Position numbers and translations under genes: made by a program. From Candidatus Aquicultor sp. (GTDB taxonomy: Bacteria; Actinomycetota; Aquicultoria; Aquicultorales; Aquicultoraceae), in NCBI GenBank assembly GCA_036504445.1, contig DASXVE010000025.1:1-64000 (forward strand): 64,000 nucleotides of DNA. Direction: 5' to 3'. The notes beneath the pieces were generated by a model. The model did not search any database. It had not been told where the DNA came from and was given only the letters and a program-made list of their open reading frames with translations. This document shows, piece by piece, positions 45,641-54,270 of this stretch. Position 1 is the stretch's first letter; the number at the start of each line of letters is the position of its first letter.

Positions 45641-48600
45641 ATGACTGAGTTTAAACCCAACCCCCAACAAGAAGAAGCGATAAATTTACGCAAAGGTAAC
45701 GTCTTTGTCAGCGCCGCTGCAGGAAGCGGCAAGACCAAAGCCATGACCGAGCGCTTTGCTGCGGCCGTCATGGATGATAAAATCCCGGTCGATCAAATTC
45801 TCACTCTTACCTTTACCAACGAGGCTGCGGCCCAGCTTCAGGACAAAACGAAGAAGCGTCTCGCGGAAGTGGGCTTCATCGAGGCGGGCAGAAAGCTTCC
45901 CGATGCCTATATCAGCACCATCCACAGCTTTTGCTCACGCGTCCTTAAAGCCTATCCTTTTGCGGCAGGCATCGATCCCAACTTTACCGTGGTCGAAGAC
46001 GTAGCAGCAAAAACCCTTGTAAAAGAGGCAATCGAGCAGGCTATGGACGAGTTCGCGGGTGGCGGCGAGGGGTGTGCAGGGTTCATCTACCGGATCGGCA
46101 AAGACAAACTCGCAGATGTGATTCTGTCATTGTACGGCGCATTGAGAAGCGCCGGTTTTAGCGATCCTTCACATGGTATTCCTGAGGCCGACGCCCAGCC
46201 GCAGAACCGGTCGGAAATTAATGTCGTCATTGATGAGCTTACAAACGAGGTCACAGGAGTATTGAGCACAGCAGACAGAGATGCCGGCCCGAAAACCTAC
46301 ATCACCAACTTCAGTGTCGCTGAGGACCTGGTCGCCTACCTCGATATTCAAGGCTACGGCCTGCTGCCCGGTTTAGGCGGCAGGTTTAAACTGAGCATGG
46401 CGGCGGGGCTCTCCAAGACGGTTTTTGGCATGGCCAAGGACCTGCTCGATACAATCGACCGTATGCTCGCTGAGGATATGGCACACCGATACTACGGTTT
46501 TTATGCCGAGCTTCTCCGCCTATTTTCGACCATATACCAGCAGAAAAAAGCGGAGATCTCCGCGCTTGATTTTGAGGATCTTCAGCTCTTGACCAAGGAT
46601 CTATTCGAGCACCACCCCGAGATACAACAGAGCTACCGGCAGCGATTTAAAATGATAATGGTCGATGAGTTTCAGGATACCAACGGGCTCCAATGCAACC
46701 TCATCGATCTCATCGCTAACGATAACCTCTTTACCGTTGGTGACGAGTTTCAATCGATATATAAGTTCCGCCATGCAGATGTCTCCATCTTCAGGGGTCT
46801 TCGTGACCGCACGCAAACGAGCGCGGGTAAGTTCGTCACATTCCCGGAAAACTTCCGCAGTCGCGAAGAAGTGCTCGCCTTCGTGAATCAGGTCGGACGC
46901 AGTACGAAGTTCTTCGGCGACGCCCACCTGCACCTCAAACCGGGTAGAGCTCACGACGACTTCAAGCAACCTGAGGGTACGGCAGTTGAACTTGCGGTTG
47001 TCGATACTACGTGGGAAGAGGTTTCTTCGGCACAAGCCGAAGCCGACTTCATCGCCGATCGGATTAAGGAGATTACCGCCCAGAGCCCGTACGAGCCGAA
47101 CGATATCGCCATCCTTATCCCAAAGAGAACCAAGCTAAAGGAGATCGAAGATGCCCTCAAGCTTCGCGGTATCCCCTATCACACGGTTGACGGCACCGGC
47201 TATTACGCCACCGATGAGGTCGCCGAGGTACGAGATCTCCTCGCAACACTGGTAAACCCATATGATGATATCTCGCTCATCGGCGTTCTTCGCGGACCGT
47301 GCGTTCGCTTAAGCGATGACGCACTTTACCTGATGCGGAAAGCGGCTGGAAGAATCAACGGGGACGACGCCCCGCTCTGGCACGCCGTAATCGACAAGAA
47401 TGTATCGCTTGAGACGCCCGACAACGAAAAGCTTGAGCGCTTTGCCGCTATGCTCAACGAGCTTCGGCGGTTCGCCGCTTACTCCGGGCTCTCTGCGGTT
47501 ATAGAGAAAGCAATCTCGGAGACAGGCTACGATCTTTGCTCGCTTATGCGGGACCATAACGGAACCTTACGCTATGCGAACATCAGAAAGCTCATGCGCC
47601 TTGCCGACGCCTACGAGGACGTACACGGCCCCAATCTGGCGGGCTTCGTCGACTATCTCGCGCTACAGAAGGGCCTCTCGAGCCGTGAGGGCGAAGCCGT
47701 CCTTGCCGACGAGAACCTCGGAGCAGTGCGCATAATGACGGTACATGCTGCTAAGGGCCTGCAATTTCCCGTGGTATTTCTCGCATTATCGAAGGGCGCA
47801 CCGATGTACGGCACACCTGGTAGCAGCGAAATGGTGCTTTTCCGCACCGCGAAACCCGCTATAGCGTTCAAAGTAGCCGGCATAGATAAGCCCTTTGAAG
47901 CGCCTGGTTATCCCGAGCTAAAGGATAAGCTTAAAGCCGATACCGATGACGAAGACAAGCGGCTCTTGCACGTCGCCATAACGAGGGCCGAGGAGCGCCT
48001 GGTTATAACCGGTATCTGTAATATTGATAAGAAAGACCCTGCCAAGAGCGAGAACAATACCTATGTCGAGTGGCTAATGGCGGCCCTTGAACTCAGCCAC
48101 CACACCGTTCGAGATCTAAGGGACGGTGGATCGTATGCGTGGCATGAGAGCGGTATCGATTGCCGTATAATCTGCCCTGGGGCTATCGTTGATACCGGCA
48201 AGAAGACTGTAATTCTCCTTGCAGATGGTTCGGACACCGACATGGAGCATGCTGAAGAAGCACTACCGGTGATCGATCTCACGCCGGTTAATTCGGTAAG
48301 CCGTCTTCATGTCCGTCAACTCACCTATTCCTCTCTCAAGGATTATCAAGCGTGTCCGCACGCGTTCTATCTAAAGAGAATAATCGGCACCAAAGCGGAC
48401 GGCTTGATGCCGCCCGTCGAGGGCGAAGCGGTCTCTCCCCCCGCTTCCTCGTTCGGGTCCATCGTGCATGAGGTATTTGAGAACATAGATATCACCGTCC
48501 TGCTTGAAGACGGCGTGTCGGCCGTTAGCGAGAATGTGGAGATTGTTCTTGCAAATTATCCCGATCTGAGCGAAAGCGATATAAGTCGCACATTCGGCAT

Positions 48601-49099
48601 CCTTGGAGAATTCGCCGTATCGCCCATAGCTAAGCGGCTCGCACGGGCTTCGATCATCCAAAAAGAAATATCCTTCTCCTTCCTGATCGGCGACGTAGTC
48701 ATCTCGGGCCGTATCGATGCTCTGGCCGCAGAGGGTGATCGCACATTGATTGTCGACTACAAGACCGGTAACAAACACGCGAGCCTGGAGGCGCTTGAAG
48801 AAAAATATAGCCTGCAGATGGATATCTATGGCTTGGCACTGCTGAAAAGTGGCGCCGAGCGGATCGAGGTGGCCGTAGTCGAGCTTGAAAACGGAGCCCG
48901 GACAATTAGCCGTGCTTATGATCGACAAGGGGCTGCAGCATACGAGGCTCGGCTACTGGCGATGGTGGACGCCATAAATAGCATCGATCAGAGCTGGCCT
49001 TTCACGGACGATGAAAGCAAGTGCAGGTTCTGCGGGGTTGCGGGCTTCTGCCGGCGGAGTTTAGTCTCCGGGCCCCATCTATTCAAATCGTTAGCCTAG
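45641..49099 (+). CDS. addA: AddA-like UvrD/RecB-type helicase-nuclease subunit
   Basis: An 1152-residue motor subunit: Walker A SAAAGSGKTKAMTERF, motif Ia TFTNEAAAQLQ, Walker B VDEFQDTN, motif IV-VI VGDEFQSIYKFRHAD, TVHAAKGLQFPVVFL and HVAITRAEERL. A C-terminal PD-(D/E)XK nuclease has GRIDALAAEGDR and LIVDYKTGNK. Unusually it also carries four Cys (DYQACPHAFYLKR and CRFCGVAGFC) like those that bind the cluster in AddB. Start ATG 45641 overlaps nothing and has GGAAGGG before it; the upstream open frame lies in addB. Confidence 0.92.
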   Translation: MTEFKPNPQQEEAINLRKGNVFVSAAAGSGKTKAMTERFAAAVMDDKIPVDQILTLTFTNEAAAQLQDKTKKRLAEVGFIEAGRKLPDAYISTIHSFCSRVLKAYPFAAGIDPNFTVVEDVAAKTLVKEAIEQAMDEFAGGGEGCAGFIYRIGKDKLADVILSLYGALRSAGFSDPSHGIPEADAQPQNRSEINVVIDELTNEVTGVLSTADRDAGPKTYITNFSVAEDLVAYLDIQGYGLLPGLGGRFKLSMAAGLSKTVFGMAKDLLDTIDRMLAEDMAHRYYGFYAELLRLFSTIYQQKKAEISALDFEDLQLLTKDLFEHHPEIQQSYRQRFKMIMVDEFQDTNGLQCNLIDLIANDNLFTVGDEFQSIYKFRHADVSIFRGLRDRTQTSAGKFVTFPENFRSREEVLAFVNQVGRSTKFFGDAHLHLKPGRAHDDFKQPEGTAVELAVVDTTWEEVSSAQAEADFIADRIKEITAQSPYEPNDIAILIPKRTKLKEIEDALKLRGIPYHTVDGTGYYATDEVAEVRDLLATLVNPYDDISLIGVLRGPCVRLSDDALYLMRKAAGRINGDDAPLWHAVIDKNVSLETPDNEKLERFAAMLNELRRFAAYSGLSAVIEKAISETGYDLCSLMRDHNGTLRYANIRKLMRLADAYEDVHGPNLAGFVDYLALQKGLSSREGEAVLADENLGAVRIMTVHAAKGLQFPVVFLALSKGAPMYGTPGSSEMVLFRTAKPAIAFKVAGIDKPFEAPGYPELKDKLKADTDDEDKRLLHVAITRAEERLVITGICNIDKKDPAKSENNTYVEWLMAALELSHHTVRDLRDGGSYAWHESGIDCRIICPGAIVDTGKKTVILLADGSDTDMEHAEEALPVIDLTPVNSVSRLHVRQLTYSSLKDYQACPHAFYLKRIIGTKADGLMPPVEGEAVSPPASSFGSIVHEVFENIDITVLLEDGVSAVSENVEIVLANYPDLSESDISRTFGILGEFAVSPIAKRLARASIIQKEISFSFLIGDVVISGRIDALAAEGDRTLIVDYKTGNKHASLEALEEKYSLQMDIYGLALLKSGAERIEVAVVELENGARTISRAYDRQGAAAYEARLLAMVDAINSIDQSWPFTDDESKCRFCGVAGFCRRSLVSGPHLFKSLA

Positions 49100-49160
49100 C
49101 AAACCAGTGCTTACTAGTTTTATAATCAGGCTAAGAAGTAGCTACGATTAAGGATGACTA

Positions 49161-50141
49161 ATGACTATCGATCTCAATAAGCTCAGAGATGGCGAACAAG
49201 TAAATTGCTGCCTCCTGGTTTTTAAGAAAGAGAGAAAGCTGGACAAAAACGGTAAGCCTTATGGCGACCTCCTGATCGGGAACAAGACCGGTTCTATCCA
49301 AGCAAGGATATGGGATTTAAACGATGCGACCTACAATCTCTTCAGCGTAGAATCGGTTGTTGAAATATCGGGAATTGCAGGGTCGTTTGCAGGCCGACCG
49401 CAAATAAAGATAAACAGCATCAGCCCCGTCGATGAGGGCAAAATCGACTACGCCGAGTTCCTTCCGACAACCGGCAAAGATATGGGTGAGCTGCAAGCAG
49501 AGCTTCTCGCATTAATCGGCTCATTCCGGAATGTTCATATCGAGCAATTGATCAACCGCGTCTTCGATAGCCATCCCGTCTTCGAAAGCTTCCTAAAAGC
49601 ACCGGCCGCTAAGGCTTTCCACCACGCATACCTCGGTGGCCTGCTTGAGCATACGGTTAGCGTGGCGAACCTGTGCGATTCCGTCGCCAAAAACTATCCC
49701 ATCGACGTGAATCGCGACTTGCTGGTAGCCGGCGCATTGCTGCACGATATCGGCAAGATTAAAGAGTTGTCCTATCTTAAATCGATTGATTACACAACTG
49801 AAGGCCGCCTGATCGGGCATCATGTTATTGGGTACGAAATGCTGAAACAAGCGGCAAGTGGGCTTGCCGATATCCCCGATGAGGTCGTGCTTCAGCTTAG
49901 CCACCTCATCCTTAGCCACCACGGATCATACGAGCTGCAATCACCACGAAGGCCTAAAACGATCGAGGCCCTGCTTCTGCACTTTTGCGACGACGCTGAT
50001 GCAAAAATCAATATGTTCTTGCAAGCAGACGAGATCGCCGATGAGGATGCCGAGTGGAGCTCTTATGTTAAGCCTCTTGAGCGCTTTATGTATCTGAAGA
50101 GGCTGAATAGTACCGAGAATGAGGCGTTGTTGCCGGAGTAG
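49161..50141 (+). CDS. OB-fold/HD-domain exoribonuclease, YhaM-like
   Basis: A 326-residue protein: OB-fold nucleic-acid-binding domain (about 15-90, GDLLIGNKTGSIQARIWD) and an HD domain (about 150-300) with HHAYLGGLLEHTV and LLHDIGK. YhaM-type enzymes are 3'-5' exoribonucleases, sometimes acting on DNA. It follows addA by 61 bases on the same strand. Length is normal. Confidence 0.92.
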   Translation: MTIDLNKLRDGEQVNCCLLVFKKERKLDKNGKPYGDLLIGNKTGSIQARIWDLNDATYNLFSVESVVEISGIAGSFAGRPQIKINSISPVDEGKIDYAEFLPTTGKDMGELQAELLALIGSFRNVHIEQLINRVFDSHPVFESFLKAPAAKAFHHAYLGGLLEHTVSVANLCDSVAKNYPIDVNRDLLVAGALLHDIGKIKELSYLKSIDYTTEGRLIGHHVIGYEMLKQAASGLADIPDEVVLQLSHLILSHHGSYELQSPRRPKTIEALLLHFCDDADAKINMFLQADEIADEDAEWSSYVKPLERFMYLKRLNSTENEALLPE

Positions 50142-50195
50142 AATTGCTGTCGTCGGTACGGATTCTATGGTAACGAAATAAAAACCTATACGTAT

Positions 50196-50888
50196 TTACA
50201 AAGCATTAATTTTACCGGGACCTGCGGTATCAGACAGTAACCAAATCGCAAGCTCCAAAATCCGTACATCGGTCAAACTGAATCCATTATCACCGCTTGA
50301 GATACGGTTTTGAATCTTGGCGATAGCAGCCTGGTTGCTATCGAGCACTAGATCGTTTCTAAAGTGATTAAATATAATACTTGAAGCCGACTCTACTTGC
50401 TGGACATTGTCTTGCGATGTCAAGCTCCACCCCAAATAGAACTGCGCAACAATGCGTTCAACAACCGGGATCAAATTCGGGCGCTTTTTATGAAGAATCT
50501 TGATAGCGATAGGCGACCCAATACCGTTGACTGTAAGCATCTCTGTGAGCAATGCTTTAAATCTTACCTCATATTCGCTTGCCGCCTCGTCAGTTAGATG
50601 CCAGCCGGCATCAACTTGCTCGAGTTTCGCATTGACTTCATGCCACTTGCTTTTTGTCCCTTCGTCCCAAAGCGCGTCACGAACATTCTTCCAATTAGGA
50701 ACACCGTTCAGCAGAATGCTGACAGTCCAATCTTGCGGCGATATTTCGTTATCTTGTTTTACATCTGCAGCATCGTAAAAGTGTAAGAATTGAAGGCCTA
50801 CCACTTTGTCTGCAAACTCTTTGGCAGGTATACTTACCTGGTTTTCCTTGTTACTTCTTAATATGAGCTCTCCGCTTATTCTCTCCAT
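50196..50888 (-). CDS. Accessory protein with HhH-like segment, hypothetical (DUF6308-like)
   Basis: A 230-residue soluble protein. Residues about 110-150 contain MLTVNGIGSPIAIKILHKKR then PNLIPVVERIV, which resembles a helix-hairpin-helix DNA-binding element and the DUF6308-type proteins; I am not certain of the family. No catalytic motif is evident. Its base use is more A/T-rich than the core genes to its left, and it opens an accessory region. The ATG at 50888 is preferred over an adjacent TTG. Confidence 0.6.
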   Translation of the reverse strand: MERISGELILRSNKENQVSIPAKEFADKVVGLQFLHFYDAADVKQDNEISPQDWTVSILLNGVPNWKNVRDALWDEGTKSKWHEVNAKLEQVDAGWHLTDEAASEYEVRFKALLTEMLTVNGIGSPIAIKILHKKRPNLIPVVERIVAQFYLGWSLTSQDNVQQVESASSIIFNHFRNDLVLDSNQAAIAKIQNRISSGDNGFSLTDVRILELAIWLLSDTAGPGKINAL

Positions 50889-51524
50889 CAAGCATCTTCT
50901 TTCTTTTAGGCTGATATTATGCGCTTCGTTAGTTACCTATGAAAACGCCGGTTCTCAATTTAACGGTTGCCCCATCAATTTTGCCGGACGTCTCGATTAG
51001 CCAAACTTTAGCCTTGCGCTTAGGGACCTAGCTTACTCTTCTAGGTCGCGCGGGATATTATCTACTGGAATTGCAACGACGGAAGCTTCGTTAGTATCGA
51101 CTAATTATACCATATGCTTGAATTTGCTTAATGCGTGGTTCGTCGAGGGTATCCATGCAATCGCTGTTAGACATTATTTGATCGAGAGTAAGATTTCGCA
51201 TTTATTCTGAGGTCTTTTTATAATTTTACTACTTTGCCGTTATTTACATAGGCTAGAGGTGATGCTTTTAATTAAATAGTGCTGACGCGAATTAGCAGAA
51301 GTGTACTTGTTTGAGTACGAGACGATCGGTTAAGCCGGAATGCATATTGGTGAATTTATCGAAGACGTCTGCAAACACAAGAGACTGCGCTCAGTGCTTG
51401 GCTGTATGCACCGAGTGATTTTGAGGAATGCGTAGTGTCGATATTAGCTTAACTGTGGGTGTGCCAAATATAGGTTTCACTCCAATTCGTTGTCGATAGG
51501 GTTAGCCTGATCTATACTGAAAGC
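50889..51524. other. Gene-poor A/T-rich stretch at the island edge
   Basis: About 640 bases with no supported gene. Short open frames have no ribosome sites. A/T-richness and lack of signals suggest decayed DNA within the accessory region. Confidence 0.5.
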
Positions 51525-52170
51525 ATGAACCAACGCGAAGCGGTTATCCGGACAATGGCAGAAAACGATGGTATTGCAACGCTCGGATACCTATACCAAA
51601 ATGCCCTGAAGGTCAAAAAATTGCGTGGAAAACGAGAACGCCATTTGCCAGCATCCGCCGAATTGTTCAAAATGATAAATACTTTTTTAGGATTAAACCA
51701 GGTTTGTGGGCGCTGAAGTCTCATAGAGACAAGCTGCCGCCCGAGATTACGGAGAGTATGCGGCACCTGGCGTAAAAGCCTTGGAATTCAACCATAGTTA
51801 TTACCAGGGGTTATTGGTTGAAATAGGAAACCTTAAGAAACTCAACACCTTTGTACCGAACCAGGATAGAAACAAGCGGTTTCTCAATAAGAGACTTTGT
51901 GAAATAACTACGCTTGACTCTATATGCCAGTTCAGCTACAACCATATTATTAATAAGGCACAGACAGTAGATGTGACCTGGTTTAACCTAAGACAAATGC
52001 CAGCAAGCTTTTTTGAGGTCGAGCACTCAACAGATATTCATAACTCGCTCTTGAAGTTTGTGGAGTTACAGGATTTCTATACAGATTTCTTCATTGTCGC
52101 AGATCAACATAGATACAGAGAATTTAAAGCAACCGGCTTTCTTTACAGATACCGGATAGCCCAGGTATGA
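51525..52170 (+). pseudogene. Broken HTH-nuclease-type protein with at least two frameshifts
   Basis: Three pieces of one protein lie in three frames. Piece 1: MNQREAVIRTMAENDGIATL (51525 on). After a six-A run at 51615-51620 the frame changes; with one more A the sequence continues as KIAWKTRTPFASIRRIVQND then FFRIKPGLWALKSHRDKLPP, a winged-helix domain, to TAA 51773-51775. Piece 3 from about 51781: EFNHSYYQGLLVEIGNLKKL and FFEVEHSTDIHNSLLKFVEL, a nuclease-like domain with VEH, cut short after FFIVADQHRYREF. The intact form looks like a restriction-type helix-turn-helix nuclease. Confidence 0.72.
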
Positions 52171-52174
52171 AGCC

Positions 52175-52738
52175 CTACAGTTCCACCCTTTTACTCATAC
52201 TATCTAAGAGCACATCAAACTCGGCTCTACTGCTAATCGGGCTCCAATATGGGCCAAGCGGTAATCTTGTCATCTCATCGTGGTACTGCCACGCTTCATC
52301 AGGACTTATAGAGCCGTTTGCCGCAAACATCGCAAGCAAACCGACAGTCCCGATATATGGAATCCCATATGTAGTAGCGGCCCTCCTGGCAACAGCATCA
52401 TCCACAACCGCTACGAGATCATATCTCTTAGCTAAAACAAGCGCAGCCGCTTCACCTTTGTTTCGATCCACCTTCCCCCAGCGACGAATTAACCTGGCAA
52501 AAAGATCGAGGTTATCAAGCTCAGTAATTTCCAGCGTCTGCAACCAATCGGCTTCTCGAATTGCCATAAGGCTCTGCGCAATATCCGGATATTCGCTGAT
52601 GCCAAGATCGACCTCGATTGCTACCTCTTTGGGGATATGGGATGCTGTTAGATTATCCCTTAGTAAATGCAGGCAATTAGTTCGGGCAAAGTAGTTTAGG
52701 CTTGTGGTATCAAAAACATAGCCCTTTTTAGACGTCAT
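52175..52738 (-). CDS. PIN-domain protein (DUF3368-like), likely toxin or nuclease
   Basis: A 187-residue protein with a PIN ribonuclease fold: first acidic residue in GYVFDTTSLNYFAR, then DRNKGEAAALVLAK and AVVDDAVARRAATTYGIPYI, GTVGLL. PIN domains cleave RNA with a metal held by these acids. Start ATG 52738 overlaps the stop of the ImmA/IrrE gene by 11 bases with GAGGG before it, so the genes are coupled. The arrangement regulator-protease-PIN suggests a toxin-antitoxin or stress module. Confidence 0.85.
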   Translation of the reverse strand: MTSKKGYVFDTTSLNYFARTNCLHLLRDNLTASHIPKEVAIEVDLGISEYPDIAQSLMAIREADWLQTLEITELDNLDLFARLIRRWGKVDRNKGEAAALVLAKRYDLVAVVDDAVARRAATTYGIPYIGTVGLLAMFAANGSISPDEAWQYHDEMTRLPLGPYWSPISSRAEFDVLLDSMSKRVEL

Positions 52739-53507
52739 CCGCGCCCTCAAGGATGCTTGGTTCTTTTTGTGATATGCCTCTGTCAACAAGAAATGCATGC
52801 AGCTCAGAGGGATCTTTCTCAAGAAGCTCAGCAAGCTTGTTTAAGGAAATATCCGCTTGCTCATAAGCCTTTATGGCTCGCTTCACGAAAGCGGCCGGTA
52901 GGTGCTTGATGCTTTTGTCAGCATCCTCATATACATCAAAATAGCCAATTTCGAGGGCTAATTTTCTTGGCTTCAGAGTCACCCACTCTTCCCTCGTTCG
53001 CTTCGAAATAACGCCCAAGTTTAGGATGTGATATAAAGCTGCTTGATAGCTGACGCCAAAATGCCGTTGTAAGTGGACTACATCGTGTGGCGTCAACTGC
53101 CTCGGGGAATCATATATGCCAAGGACAGAACGCACACCAGATTCAGGCATCAAGAGGTGTGCCGCAAAAGCATTAGCTCTTTTTTCTGCAATCGTGGCCG
53201 CATCGAAGATATCATGATCTATTGTAAGCCCGTCATTATCAAACAAATGATGGGCGTATTCATGCGCTGCGGTAAATCGCTGTCTTCCTAGAGTCCGACT
53301 ATTATTTATCGCAATCAACACATCTTCATTATGTTTAGCATAAATACCATCCGGGCCATCTTCACCCATCGGTCTTCTTGCAACTAAAATGCCTTGCTCT
53401 TCAAGGAAATGAAAGATGTCACTTATGGCGTCGACTCCCAGACCAAAACGATCTCGGATTTCCTGAGCTTTGCCTCTGACTTCAAGCGTATACTGCGGAG
53501 CTGCCAC
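52728..53507 (-). CDS. ImmA/IrrE-family zinc metallopeptidase
   Basis: A 259-residue protein with the zinc protease motif HEYAH in RFTAAHEYAHHLFDNDG; a third ligand may lie in EKRANAFAAHLLMPE. ImmA/IrrE proteases cut XRE-type repressors, switching on genes under their control. It lies between an XRE regulator (its likely target) and a PIN gene that overlaps its end. The C-terminal 90 residues form an extra helical domain. The start follows the XRE stop without a gap. Confidence 0.88.
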   Translation of the reverse strand: MAAPQYTLEVRGKAQEIRDRFGLGVDAISDIFHFLEEQGILVARRPMGEDGPDGIYAKHNEDVLIAINNSRTLGRQRFTAAHEYAHHLFDNDGLTIDHDIFDAATIAEKRANAFAAHLLMPESGVRSVLGIYDSPRQLTPHDVVHLQRHFGVSYQAALYHILNLGVISKRTREEWVTLKPRKLALEIGYFDVYEDADKSIKHLPAAFVKRAIKAYEQADISLNKLAELLEKDPSELHAFLVDRGISQKEPSILEGADDV

Positions 53508-53831
53508 CTAACCTAGCTCCTTTAAAAACTCATAATTCTCGAAGAATCCGTTAACCCACTTAATCTGCTGCTTAATTGATTCCGGTTCACTTTCCGGCGC
53601 ACGCAAATAAATCGCTTCTGTTTCTTGAACAGTAAGAAGGGATAACTCGGTTACACCTAACGCTGCGGCAATCTTAACCAGTTCTATGCTGTCTACTTTT
53701 CTGCTCCCAGACTCAACACGCGATATTGCCGAGCGATCAAGCTCAACTAAATCGGCAAGCTGCTGCTGATTTAAACCAGCGTTGACCCTTGCTTGCTCTA
53801 TATTTTGCCCCAATGTTATCTCATTTAGCAT
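53508..53831 (-). CDS. XRE-family helix-turn-helix regulator
   Basis: A 107-residue protein with an HTH_3 domain (about 7-62): LGQNIEQARVNAGLNQQQLA, DLVELDRSAISRVESGSRKV. It is the probable repressor of its own three-gene operon; two palindromes flank the promoter. ATG 53831 has AAAGGAG eight bases before it; the GTG at 53840 lies inside that site. The C-terminal half may be the target cut by the adjacent protease. Confidence 0.9.
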   Translation of the reverse strand: MLNEITLGQNIEQARVNAGLNQQQLADLVELDRSAISRVESGSRKVDSIELVKIAAALGVTELSLLTVQETEAIYLRAPESEPESIKQQIKWVNGFFENYEFLKELG

Positions 53832-53845
53832 ATTTGCCACTCCTT

Positions 53846-53906
53846 TAGTGTATATATTACACTATCGGCACTTTATTAAACAATATTATGTGCTATTATA
53901 GCACAT
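53846..53906 (-). promoter_or_regulatory. Promoter and two operator palindromes of the XRE operon
   Basis: Minus strand: TTGTTT (53878-53883), 18-base spacer, TAATAT (53854-53859). TAGTGTA-N5-TACACTA (53846-53864) covers the -10 box; ATGTGCTAT-T-ATAGCACAT (53888-53906) lies just upstream of the -35 box. Both are perfect 19-bp palindromes but of different sequence, so the second may bind another protein. Confidence 0.75.
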
Positions 53907-54042
53907 TTCCAGACAAACCTTTAGCGGTTACCTTATCGCGAGTGCGTCACAGATAAGCGGTATCTACCTTGAAGTATGCACGCCACTCTTATGAGCTTAT
54001 TAAATGTATGGTTTTCGCTGGCATGGGGGATATGTTGTATGG

Positions 54043-54207
54043 CTATTTCTTGCTCGAGTCGTTCTTCTGTAGTTCTTCTTTGGCTCTGCTAATCGTTTGG
54101 CCCAGCTTGTCCTGAACGCCAGTATTAAATAAGTATGAAGAAGGGTTCTTATCCTCCCACGTGAGGTTCGCAGGACCTGGTTCCCCTGTCTTAATGACTT
54201 TTACCAT
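54043..54207 (-). CDS. 54-residue protein next to the deoxyribosyltransferase-like gene
   Basis: A small soluble protein starting MVKVIKTGEPGPANLTWEDK, with a charged helical end RAKEELQKNDSSKK. A strong GGAGGT site lies seven bases before its ATG. It starts 63 bases after the stop of the 513-residue gene on the same strand, so the two probably share a transcript. No family is recognised. It could be an inhibitor, a partner or a sensor of the larger protein. Confidence 0.68.
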   Translation of the reverse strand: MVKVIKTGEPGPANLTWEDKNPSSYLFNTGVQDKLGQTISRAKEELQKNDSSKK

Positions 54208-54270
54208 AATTTACCTCCACATTCAATACTAACATATTCAAAACATCAAACTAAATAGAAGTTCCAGAAG

